DNA from: Anaerolineae bacterium
GTDB taxonomy: Bacteria > Chloroflexota > Anaerolineae > 4572-78 > J111
Direction: 5' to 3'
NCBI GenBank assembly: GCA_020433785.1
Contig: JAGRCC010000274.1
Coordinates: forward strand, 1 to 5,148
Length of the DNA: 5,148 bases
Shown here: positions 1 through 5,148 of the stretch, in pieces
Layout: the number at the start of each line of letters is the position of its first letter
Position numbering within the stretch: position 1 is the stretch's first letter
Notes under the pieces: model-generated
The model's input: the letters and a program-made list of their open reading frames with translations, nothing else
Told to the model about the DNA's origin: nothing
Databases searched by the model: none
Made by a program: the position numbers and the translations under genes

Positions 1-375
1 AAAGGCACCCTGCGCGGTATGCATTACCAAACGGCCCCATACGCCGAAACCAAATTGGTCCGGTGTACGCAAGGGGCTATCTTCGATGTCATTATCGACC
101 TCAGGCCCGACTCAGCCACTTATCAACAGTGGCTGGGTGTCGAGCTAACCGCCGCCAACTACAAAATGCTCTATGTTCCAGAGGGGTTTGCTCACGGTTT
201 TGTAACCTTAGAGGACAATGTCGAAGTGACTTACCAGGTTTCTCAATTTTACACCCCTGAAGCCGAGGGGGGAGTACGCTACGATGATCCGGCCTTTGGC
301 ATCGAGTGGCCGGTGACGATAGCCGTTATTTCCGATAAAGACAAAAGCTGGCCGGATTACGTCTCGCTGAAATAG
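1..375 (+). CDS. rfbC: dTDP-4-dehydrorhamnose 3,5-epimerase (RfbC/RmlC family), 5'-truncated by window edge
   Basis: The reading frame is open from base 1 and gives 124 residues ending in TAG; roughly 55-60 N-terminal residues lie outside the window. RmlC is a cytosolic cupin enzyme that epimerises C3 and C5 of dTDP-4-keto-6-deoxyglucose on the way to dTDP-rhamnose and related deoxysugars. The fragment opens inside the signature GTLRGMHYQ; its His (fragment residue 8) matches the catalytic base H63 of the Salmonella enzyme. KLVRCTQGAIFDVIIDLR (18-35) and VPEGFAHGF (59-67) are cupin-core motifs. Tyr78 in EVTYQ matches catalytic Y133, and Asp114 in SDKD matches D170, so all three key residues are present. 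The ATG at base 19 is internal and not the start. The family also includes 3- or 5-only epimerases and relatives acting on other dTDP- or CDP-sugars, so the exact substrate is inferred. The C-terminus is intact. Confidence 0.93.
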   Translation, partial: KGTLRGMHYQTAPYAETKLVRCTQGAIFDVIIDLRPDSATYQQWLGVELTAANYKMLYVPEGFAHGFVTLEDNVEVTYQVSQFYTPEAEGGVRYDDPAFGIEWPVTIAVISDKDKSWPDYVSLK

Positions 376-391
376 CTACCGGTTAGCTTTT
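374..391 (+). terminator. possible weak terminator hairpin after rfbC
   Basis: AGCTA (374-378) can pair with TAGCT (384-388) across a CCGGT loop, followed by TTTTG. The hairpin overlaps the rfbC stop codon. A 5-bp AT-rich stem and only four Ts make this a weak candidate. It fits the 205-base gap before the next gene. Confidence 0.22.
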
Positions 392-462
392 GTTGATCAT
401 AAGTTCCCTAACCATCTCAAAATGCGCAATTGAGTAATCAATTGTTAACGCTATTTTGTACC

Positions 463-489
463 TTGACAAATAGATGATCCTGTTATCAC
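463..489 (+). promoter_or_regulatory. possible promoter for the glycosyltransferase gene
   Basis: A perfect -35 consensus TTGACA lies at 463-468 in very AT-rich DNA. The best -10 partner is poor: TATCAC at 484-489, with a short 15-base spacer. A second -10-like box, TATATT at 532-537, lies 43 bases before the start codon but has no good -35 in front of it. Some promoter is likely here, because the gene is separated from rfbC by 205 bases. The exact position is uncertain. Confidence 0.22.
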
Positions 490-580
490 GACTTACTCAT
501 TAGATTACTTCCTCTGAGCTGTATTTTTTCTTATATTAAACAGTTTTAAGGCCATACTCAGATTATTAAAGGGTATAACA

Positions 581-1528
581 ATGGAGAAGCTACTTACGAT
601 TGCGATTCCAACATTTAATCGAGCCCAATTGTTAAATAAACAGTTAGGCTGGCTAGCACAAGCTGTAAAATGTCAGGAAGCTGAATGTGAAGTCATTATT
701 TCAGATAACTGCTCTAGTGATGAAACGCCTCAGGTTGTTCAAAAGTGGCGAGAAAAGCTAGGCAGCCTAACCCTAAAGCTGAACCGGAATTCAGAAAATA
801 TCGGCGCCATTAGAAATATCGCTTATTGTATGAAAGAAGCGACCGGCCGATTTGTCTGGGTCATCAGCGATGATGATGAAATTGGCCCGGATACCCTAAC
901 CTACGTGCTTCACCAGATAAAAACTTACCCTGATCTGGCTCTGCTTATCCTGAACTTTTCCAGCTACTCCATAACCAAAAATGAGCTTGTTTTTGATCGC
1001 TGCTTCGATGTGGCAGACGATAACATTTGGACCGATGGTACCGCCCTTTTCGAGCGGTATCTGGCTGAGCCGGAAGGCGCCCGTTGGGGGGGGCTGGCCT
1101 TAACCACTGCTTTAGTATATCGCACCGATCTGGCCCAGCGAGCGCTGGCAGAGTGGCCTGCGGGTGTAACCAATCTCACCTTTCAGCTATATATCACCGG
1201 CTACTGTGCCCGGCACGGGTCGGTAAAAATCACCAAAGAAACGTATCTGCAATGTATGGCCGGGACGCACTTCTTTCTGCAAGACCGTAAGATGTTCTTC
1301 GCCTTCAGGTATGCGGAAGTCCCTGAAATTTTTATCAAGCTGATGAAAATTGGCTACTCACCAGACTTGTGTCGCCGGAAAGTTTTGGAGCAACGCCGCG
1401 AGTTCAAACGCTGGCTGATCAAACAATGCTTCAAAGCCTGGCCGGTGTTTACGACTAAGATCTTGGTTCGCTACGCCATTGCCGTCTGCCAGGTTATTTA
1501 CTTCGCTGGTTTTTATTTCGATATCTAG
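581..1528 (+). CDS. glycosyltransferase family 2 (GT-A fold)
   Basis: The 315-residue product is an inverting GT-A glycosyltransferase of family 2 that transfers a sugar from a nucleotide donor to a lipid-linked glycan on the cytosolic membrane face. The N-terminal half holds the domain: first beta strand IAIPTFNRA (7-15), nucleotide-binding VIISDNCSSDET (38-49), ENIGAIRNIA (72-81) and the metal-binding DxD-type SDDD (96-99) after GRFVWVI. This layout resembles O-antigen transferases of the abequosyltransferase type, but donor and acceptor cannot be read from sequence. The C-terminus is basic and aromatic and ends in a hydrophobic stretch at about 294-313, suited to membrane association. The start is supported by AAAGGG at 568-573, seven bases upstream. 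The gene is flanked by 205 and 359 noncoding bases, unlike the packed genes downstream. Its first ~260 bases are about 41% GC by hand count, clearly lower than the later genes. It looks full length. Confidence 0.9.
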   Translation: MEKLLTIAIPTFNRAQLLNKQLGWLAQAVKCQEAECEVIISDNCSSDETPQVVQKWREKLGSLTLKLNRNSENIGAIRNIAYCMKEATGRFVWVISDDDEIGPDTLTYVLHQIKTYPDLALLILNFSSYSITKNELVFDRCFDVADDNIWTDGTALFERYLAEPEGARWGGLALTTALVYRTDLAQRALAEWPAGVTNLTFQLYITGYCARHGSVKITKETYLQCMAGTHFFLQDRKMFFAFRYAEVPEIFIKLMKIGYSPDLCRRKVLEQRREFKRWLIKQCFKAWPVFTTKILVRYAIAVCQVIYFAGFYFDI

Positions 1529-1538
1529 TCCGAGAGCA

Positions 1539-1634
1539 AGACCTGACAAGTTTTCAAACGAGCCTTAACCCGGCTAAATGGCCCGAATTATCCTGTTTTT
1601 TCTCTAAAACTTATTTCCAAAACCTGTCAGGTTT
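1539..1634. repeat. inverted pair of CCTGACAGG-type short palindromic repeats
   Basis: AAACCTGTCAGGTTT at 1620-1634 is a perfect palindrome around a single central base. A diverged copy, ACCTGACAAGTTTT at 1541-1554, matches the reverse complement of 1619-1632 at 13 of 14 positions. The two could also pair with each other into a long stem with a 64-base loop. I recall similar short palindromes between genes in Chloroflexota genomes, but have not verified this. Two copies do not make a CRISPR array. They may be intergenic interspersed repeats or part of the 3' end structure of the glycosyltransferase transcript. Confidence 0.6.
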
Positions 1635-1685
1635 GATGGTAACAACTTGGGTTATTCTAAAGTAAAAAAGTAACGACTCACCTCT

Positions 1686-1810
1686 CATGTCATTTCGAGC
1701 GACCCGTTCGACTACGCTCAGGACAGGCTGAGGAGCGAGAAATCTCCCAGAAGAACGTTTGCAACCGGATGCTGTAGGGATTTCTCCGCCTTCGGCTACG
1801 AAATGACATG
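1686..1810. repeat. MITE-like palindromic interspersed element (about 125 bases)
   Basis: The ends are a perfect 12-bp inverted repeat: CATGTCATTTCG (1686-1697) and CGAAATGACATG (1799-1810), extended inward by AGC/GCT with one bulged base. Nested inside, GAGAAATC (1737-1744) pairs perfectly with GATTTCTC (1779-1786), continuing through CC/GG after a bulge. CTCAG (1717-1721) and CTGAG (1728-1732) form a further small hairpin. The outer CATG on each side is itself palindromic, so it could be either a 4-base target duplication or part of the repeat end. There is no ORF inside, so any mobility would depend on a transposase elsewhere. Elements built on TCATTTCGAGCG and GAGAAATCTC are familiar as dispersed intergenic repeats in several bacterial phyla. 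Confidence 0.75.
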
Positions 1811-1887
1811 CCCTGAGCAGTTACGTAAAAAAGATAATTTAGTTATGAAATTCGCTTAACGGCGAAACGAAATGGATTTCAAATAAT

Positions 1888-3207
1888 ATGATGATTATTG
1901 ACAAGGCCTTGGAAAAACGACAGGCCGACAACAACCCGGTACGGGTGGCTATGATCGGGGCCGGATTTATGGGGCGAGGTATTGCCCTGCAAATTGGCAA
2001 TTATGTCCCCGGCATGGAGTTGGTCGCGATTTCCAACCGCAACATCGACGCCGCCCGGCGCGCCTATTCAGAAGCCGGAATAGACCAAGTCCGTGAAGTG
2101 ACCACCGTCGCGCAACTGGAAGAGTCGATTGCTCAGAACCAGTACGCCGTCACCGAAGATGCGCTGCTGCTGTGCCAGGCCGATGGCATCGATGCCATTA
2201 TCGAGGTAACCGGGGCTGTTGAATTCGGCGCGCAGGTGGTGCTAATCGCCATCGAGCATGGCAAGCACGTGATCATGATGAACGCCGAGTTAGACGGCAC
2301 CGTCGGCCCTATTTTGAAAACCTATGCCGATCAGGCCGGCGTCGTTCTGACTAACGCCGATGGCGACCAGCCGGGCGTGATCATGAATCTCTACCGATTT
2401 GTCAAAGGCATTGGCGTCAAGCCGGTCTTGTGCGGCAATATCAAAGGGCTGCAAGACCCCTACCGCAATCCGACGACCCAGGCCGCCTTCGCTAAACAGT
2501 GGGGGCAAAAACCCCACATGGTCACCTCATTTGCCGATGGCACCAAAATTTCGTTTGAGCAGGCCATTGTGGCCAATGCGACCGGTATGCGCGTGGCTAA
2601 ACGCGGGATGTTTGGGCCAACCGTACCGGCCGGCACCTCAATCCAAGAAGCGGTCGAGTGGTATCCGCTGGAGGCCCTCACCGACGGGCCGGGCATTGTT
2701 GACTACGTGGTCGGTGCTGCGCCGGGACCGGGCGTTTTTGTGTTAGGGATGCACGATCACCCGGCTCAACAACATTACCTTAATCTCTACAAATTGGGCA
2801 CAGGACCGCTTTACTGCTTTTACACGCCCTACCACCTGTGTCACTTTGAAGTCCATAATACCGTGGCACGGGCTGTCCTTTTCAACGACGCCGCCTTAAC
2901 CCCGCTGGCCGGCCCGTGTGTCGATGTGGTGACTACGGCCAAAATAGACCTTAAAGCCGGACAGGTGCTCGACGGGTTGGGCTATTACATGACCTACGGT
3001 GAATGCGAAAATTCCCATACGGTCTGGGCCGATCAGCTATTGCCGATAGGGTTGGCTGAAGGCTGCCGCTTGAAGCGCGACATTCCCAAAGATCAGGCGC
3101 TCACCTATGACGACATCGAACTGCCCGCCGGAAGGTTGTGTGACCGGCTAAGAGCGGAGCAGAATGAATACTTTTTCTCATCCAGTTCCCTTGCCAAAGC
3201 CGCATGA
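1888..3207 (+). CDS. NAD(P)-dependent oxidoreductase, homoserine dehydrogenase-like with C-terminal SAF domain (COG4091/DRL-related)
   Basis: The 439-residue product has an N-terminal Rossmann domain: VAMIGAGFMGRG (20-31) is the GxGxxG dinucleotide loop, and Arg51 after the second strand (SNRN) favours NADP(H). EVTG (106-109), HVIMMNAE (127-134), NADGDQPG (156-163) and GNIKG (183-187) form the central catalytic region; Lys186 may be catalytic, by analogy. The C-terminus (about 344-415) is a SAF-type domain, including DLKAGQVLDG and GLAEGCRLKRDIPKDQAL. This architecture is that of the 'predicted homoserine dehydrogenase' family, which is not true threonine/methionine-pathway ThrA. I recall that the DXR-like reductoisomerase DRL of Brucella is a relative. 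The setting points to a soluble enzyme making a sugar or polyol phosphate for the glycan; the substrate is unknown. No strong ribosome site precedes ATG 1888; ATG 1891 is an equally possible start, and an in-frame TGA at 1846 bounds the ORF. The stop overlaps the next start as ATGA. Confidence 0.87.
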   Translation: MMIIDKALEKRQADNNPVRVAMIGAGFMGRGIALQIGNYVPGMELVAISNRNIDAARRAYSEAGIDQVREVTTVAQLEESIAQNQYAVTEDALLLCQADGIDAIIEVTGAVEFGAQVVLIAIEHGKHVIMMNAELDGTVGPILKTYADQAGVVLTNADGDQPGVIMNLYRFVKGIGVKPVLCGNIKGLQDPYRNPTTQAAFAKQWGQKPHMVTSFADGTKISFEQAIVANATGMRVAKRGMFGPTVPAGTSIQEAVEWYPLEALTDGPGIVDYVVGAAPGPGVFVLGMHDHPAQQHYLNLYKLGTGPLYCFYTPYHLCHFEVHNTVARAVLFNDAALTPLAGPCVDVVTTAKIDLKAGQVLDGLGYYMTYGECENSHTVWADQLLPIGLAEGCRLKRDIPKDQALTYDDIELPAGRLCDRLRAEQNEYFFSSSSLAKAA

Positions 3208-4049
3208 GTCATTTAACTTCCCCCGCCCCATCGCCGCGAGAGATCATCGGCCTGATGCCGTCGGGCGGTCAGGCCAACCGGCTGGCCCCGCTACCGGCCA
3301 GTAAAGAGCTGTATCCCATCGGCTTTCGCTCAACAGATGAAGGATTGCGGCCCAAAGTGGTTTGCGCCTATCTGCTGGAAGCCATGCAGCGCGCCGGGGT
3401 CTCGAAAACCTACATCATTCTGCGCGAAGGCAAATGGGATATACCGGCCTATTTAAAAGACGGCGCAATGCTGGCTATGCCGCTGGCCTATTTGCTCATG
3501 AACTTGCCCTTTGGGGTGCCCTATACGGTCGATCAGGCTTATCCGTTCGTGCGTCACGGTTTGATTGCTTTCGGCTTTCCCGATATTATATTTCAACCGG
3601 AAGACGCCTTTACCACCCTTATCACTCATCAGACCGACACCGCAGCGGATCTGGTCCTGGGCTTATTTCCAACCGATTACCCCCAGAAAGCGGATATGGT
3701 CGAGTTTGATCGAGACGGCCGCCTGCGGAAAATCGTCATCAAGCCCGAGCAAACCGATCTCGTCTACACCTGGATTATCGCCGTGTGGACCCCGACTTTT
3801 ACGGAATTCATGCACAACTATGTCCAGTTGGCCTATAAACGCCCCGCATACGCCGAAGCGGACCCCGGTGCGACCGGCTGGCCGGAACTGTACATCGGCC
3901 GGGTCTTTCAAGCCGCCATTGACGCCGGGTTAAAGGTTGAATATACCCTTTTCCGAGAAGGTAATTTTTTAGACATTGGTACCCCTGAAGATTTGGTTAG
4001 AGCCATCGACCGGAGTACTATTCAGCTACCGCCAACCCGTCAGACCTAA
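3204..4049 (+). CDS. sugar-phosphate nucleotidyltransferase (RmlA-like, divergent)
   Basis: The 281-residue product resembles glucose-1-phosphate thymidylyl/cytidylyltransferases, cytosolic enzymes that join a sugar 1-phosphate to an NTP, releasing pyrophosphate. LMPSGGQANRLAPLPASKEL (17-36) is the nucleotide-binding signature: GG, Arg26 and Lys34 are kept, but the usual GxGTR is altered to GGQANR. FPDIIF (125-130) stands where RmlA has GDNIF, keeping Asp127 for the metal. VEFDRDGRLRKIVIKPE (166-182) is the usual sugar-site strand and KP motif, and FLDIGTPEDL (255-264) holds the second acidic metal ligand, Asp257. Length is close to RmlA (about 290). The ATG overlaps the stop of the oxidoreductase and has no Shine-Dalgarno, suggesting translational coupling and a shared pathway. 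The nucleotide (dTTP, CTP, UTP or GTP) and the sugar cannot be assigned. A non-canonical or even non-catalytic role is possible given the changed loop, though metal and lysine residues argue for activity. Confidence 0.87.
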   Translation: MSHLTSPAPSPREIIGLMPSGGQANRLAPLPASKELYPIGFRSTDEGLRPKVVCAYLLEAMQRAGVSKTYIILREGKWDIPAYLKDGAMLAMPLAYLLMNLPFGVPYTVDQAYPFVRHGLIAFGFPDIIFQPEDAFTTLITHQTDTAADLVLGLFPTDYPQKADMVEFDRDGRLRKIVIKPEQTDLVYTWIIAVWTPTFTEFMHNYVQLAYKRPAYAEADPGATGWPELYIGRVFQAAIDAGLKVEYTLFREGNFLDIGTPEDLVRAIDRSTIQLPPTRQT

Positions 4050-4055
4050 TATATC

Positions 4056-4060
4056 AGGAG
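4056..4060 (+). promoter_or_regulatory. ribosome binding site of the ABC permease gene
   Basis: AGGAG ends 10 bases before ATG 4071 and fixes that start. It is the clearest Shine-Dalgarno in the window. It lies in the 21-base gap after the nucleotidyltransferase stop. Confidence 0.65.
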
Positions 4061-4070
4061 ACTCTTTATA

Positions 4071-4955
4071 ATGACTGTAAAAGAACAGACCGGGCATTCG
4101 CCTTCTCTGGCCTCGCTATTGGAAGCCGGTGATCACGACCACAGCGTCTTAATTAGACCCTCGCAAGGTTGGGTTTCGCTGCAATTACGCGAACTGTGGG
4201 AGTATCGCGAACTGCTGTTTTTCCTCACCTGGCGCGATATTAAAGTGCGCTACAAGCAGACCGTTTTGGGCGCGGCCTGGGCCATTATCCAGCCCTTTTT
4301 TACGATGGTGGTGTTTAGTTTGTTTTTTGGCCGATTGGCTCAGGTGCCGTCCGACGGTATTCCTTATCCTATCTTTAGTTACACCGCGCTGGTACCCTGG
4401 ACATTTTTTGCCAACGGCCTAAACCAGGCTTCAAATAGCCTGGTCAACAGCGCCAATCTGGTCAAGAAAGTGTATTTCCCCCGTTTGGTTGTCCCTCTGG
4501 CCGCCGTCATTTCCGGGGTAGTGGATTTTGTGCTCGCTTTCGTGGTCTTGATTTTGATGATCCTATTCTACGGCATCGTACCTACGGCGAACATTATCTG
4601 GTTGCCCTATTTCTTGCTGCTGGCGCTGTGCACCTCGCTGGGGGTGGCCCTGTGGCTATCGGCCATGAATGTGCAATTTCGCGATGTGCGGTACACGGTG
4701 CCTTTTGTGGTTCAATTCTGGCTTTTTGCCACGCCCATTGCCTATCCCAGCAGCCTGTTGTCTGAACCGTGGCGTACGCTCTATGCCATCAACCCGATGG
4801 TCGGCGTTGTCGAGGGCTTCCGCTGGGCGTTACTGGGCACCGATACCGCGCCGGGGCCGATCATTATTGTCTCCTCAGTGGTCACGTTGGTTTTGTTGGT
4901 CAGTGGCATGTTCTATTTTCGTCGGATGGAAAAAACTTTTGCGGATGTGGTGTAA
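4071..4955 (+). CDS. ABC-2 type polysaccharide export permease (Wzm/TagG family)
   Basis: The 294-residue inner-membrane protein is the permease half of an ABC exporter that moves lipid-linked O-antigen, teichoic acid or a similar glycan across the inner membrane. After a soluble N-terminus (1-45), the family motif LTWRDIKVRYKQTVLG (52-67) precedes about six membrane segments: roughly 68-90, 101-125, 140-169, 176-199, 209-228 and 260-281. The loop KKVYFPRLVVPL (132-143), the NVQFRDVRY turn (200-208) and ATPIAYP (220-226) are characteristic of Wzm/TagG/RfbA proteins, and the C-terminus ends in a short basic FRRMEK tail. Length is slightly above the usual 260-275 because of the N-terminal extension, as in many cell-envelope members. 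The cognate ATPase begins 6 bases after the stop. The presence of this pair means the glycan is exported by the ABC-dependent rather than Wzy-dependent route. Which glycan is carried is inferred only from neighbours. Confidence 0.95.
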   Translation: MTVKEQTGHSPSLASLLEAGDHDHSVLIRPSQGWVSLQLRELWEYRELLFFLTWRDIKVRYKQTVLGAAWAIIQPFFTMVVFSLFFGRLAQVPSDGIPYPIFSYTALVPWTFFANGLNQASNSLVNSANLVKKVYFPRLVVPLAAVISGVVDFVLAFVVLILMILFYGIVPTANIIWLPYFLLLALCTSLGVALWLSAMNVQFRDVRYTVPFVVQFWLFATPIAYPSSLLSEPWRTLYAINPMVGVVEGFRWALLGTDTAPGPIIIVSSVVTLVLLVSGMFYFRRMEKTFADVV

Positions 4956-4961
4956 CGATCG

Positions 4962-5148
4962 ATGAGTAAACCTGTTATTCATGTAGAAAACCTGGGCAAA
5001 CAGTTTCATATTGGTGGAACTCAACAGCAGTATGAAACGCTACGCGACAAAGTTGCCAGCGCTTTAGCCGCCCCTTTTCGCCGGGCCGGTAAACTCCTAA
5101 AAGGCCAGGCCACCGGCGCGGCCGAACTGGACGAAATCATTTGGGCGC
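4962..5148 (+). CDS. ABC transporter ATP-binding protein (Wzt/TagH family), 3' end beyond window
   Basis: Only the first 62 residues are present; the frame is open to the last base. The N-terminus MSKPVIHVENLGKQFHIGG is the first strand region of an ABC ATPase. A basic insert follows (about 20-50: YETLRDKVASALAAPFRRAGKLLKG), and then ELDEIIWA, which in this family leads into ALKDVSF and the Walker A loop. Such an insert before the IWALKDVSF strand is typical of polysaccharide and teichoic-acid exporters of the Wzt/TagH type. Walker A, signature and Walker B motifs lie outside the window. The ATG is 6 bases after the permease stop, with no strong Shine-Dalgarno, so translation is probably coupled. 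Whether a C-terminal carbohydrate-binding domain is present, as in Wzt proteins that recognise a terminal sugar modification, cannot be seen. Confidence 0.93.
   Translation, partial: MSKPVIHVENLGKQFHIGGTQQQYETLRDKVASALAAPFRRAGKLLKGQATGAAELDEIIWA

Larger units (their letters stand above)
1529..1887 (+). other. 359-base noncoding region with palindromic repeats
   Basis: No convincing gene lies here. The region holds an inverted pair of CCTGACAGG-type repeats (1539-1634) and a long MITE-like palindromic element (1686-1810). Between them lies plain AT-rich sequence. A small stem AGCC/GGCT (1561-1564 with 1572-1575) and a six-T run (1596-1601) follow the glycosyltransferase, but the stem is too short to call a terminator. 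Just before the oxidoreductase there is a GATAAT box (1833-1838) without a clear -35, and a perfect 5-bp hairpin TTCGC/GCGAA (1851-1855 with 1862-1866). These could be part of a promoter or leader for the downstream operon. Confidence 0.6.

Noticed and set aside
19..375. ATG at base 19 as the true start of the epimerase
   Set aside because: The frame is open upstream to base 1 and the codons before it encode KGTLRG, part of the conserved signature, so the ATG is internal to a truncated gene.
964..1549. Reverse-strand ORFs of 71 and 63 codons over and just past the glycosyltransferase
   Set aside because: They are antisense to a clear glycosyltransferase, have no recognisable motifs or ribosome sites, and are explained by the codon pattern of the + strand gene.
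1561..1601. Rho-independent terminator after the glycosyltransferase
   Set aside because: The stem AGCC/GGCT is only 4 bp and the T run lies about 20 bases away, so the geometry does not fit.
1541..1634. CRISPR repeats
   Set aside because: Only two imperfect copies in inverted orientation, with no regular spacer series and no cas genes.
1686..1810. Insertion-sequence remnant with a transposase fragment
   Set aside because: No reading frame of useful length or transposase motif on either strand. The segment is almost entirely nested palindrome.
1888..3207. Assignment as the homoserine dehydrogenase of threonine/methionine synthesis
   Set aside because: The C-terminal SAF domain, absence of an ACT domain and polysaccharide-locus context do not fit. 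Only the Rossmann part is homoserine dehydrogenase-like.
2290..3933. Other-frame ORFs of 75-122 codons inside the oxidoreductase and nucleotidyltransferase genes
   Set aside because: They lie wholly within genes with strong family motifs and their products are arginine/serine/proline-rich low-information sequences typical of shadow frames.

Overview
The window is part of a bacterial surface-polysaccharide (O-antigen or capsule type) cluster, with all recognisable genes on the + strand. The permease/ATPase export pair and the sugar-nucleotide enzymes are typical of O-antigen, capsule or cell-wall glycan loci. Most of the coding sequence is moderately GC-rich. The intergenic DNA is AT-rich and carries palindromic interspersed repeats. 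An Anaerolineae-like member of the Chloroflexota is my best guess from protein style and repeats, but no marker gene here proves it.

Layout: (1) 1-375 is the C-terminal two thirds of a dTDP-4-dehydrorhamnose 3,5-epimerase (RfbC/RmlC). (2) 376-580 is AT-rich, with a possible weak terminator and a possible promoter. (3) 581-1528 is a family 2 glycosyltransferase, AT-rich at its 5' end and isolated by noncoding DNA on both sides. (4) 1529-1887 is a 359-base noncoding stretch with two kinds of palindromic repeat, including a 125-base MITE-like element. (5) 1888-3207 is a COG4091-type NAD(P)-dependent oxidoreductase (homoserine dehydrogenase-like Rossmann domain plus SAF domain). It overlaps by ATGA (6) a divergent RmlA-like sugar-phosphate nucleotidyltransferase at 3204-4049. 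(7) 4071-4955 is a Wzm/TagG-type ABC-2 permease, followed 6 bases later by (8) the start of its Wzt/TagH-type ATPase at 4962, cut by the window end.

How they fit: RfbC supplies an epimerised dTDP-deoxysugar, and the glycosyltransferase adds a sugar to the growing glycan. The oxidoreductase and nucleotidyltransferase probably make and activate an unusual building block. The ABC transporter would flip the finished lipid-linked glycan across the inner membrane. Genes 1888 to the window end are packed like one operon. The point of most interest is the translationally coupled oxidoreductase/nucleotidyltransferase pair. The oxidoreductase belongs to the family that I recall includes the Brucella DXR-like reductoisomerase (DRL), which raises the possibility of an undescribed activated branched-chain or otherwise unusual precursor.
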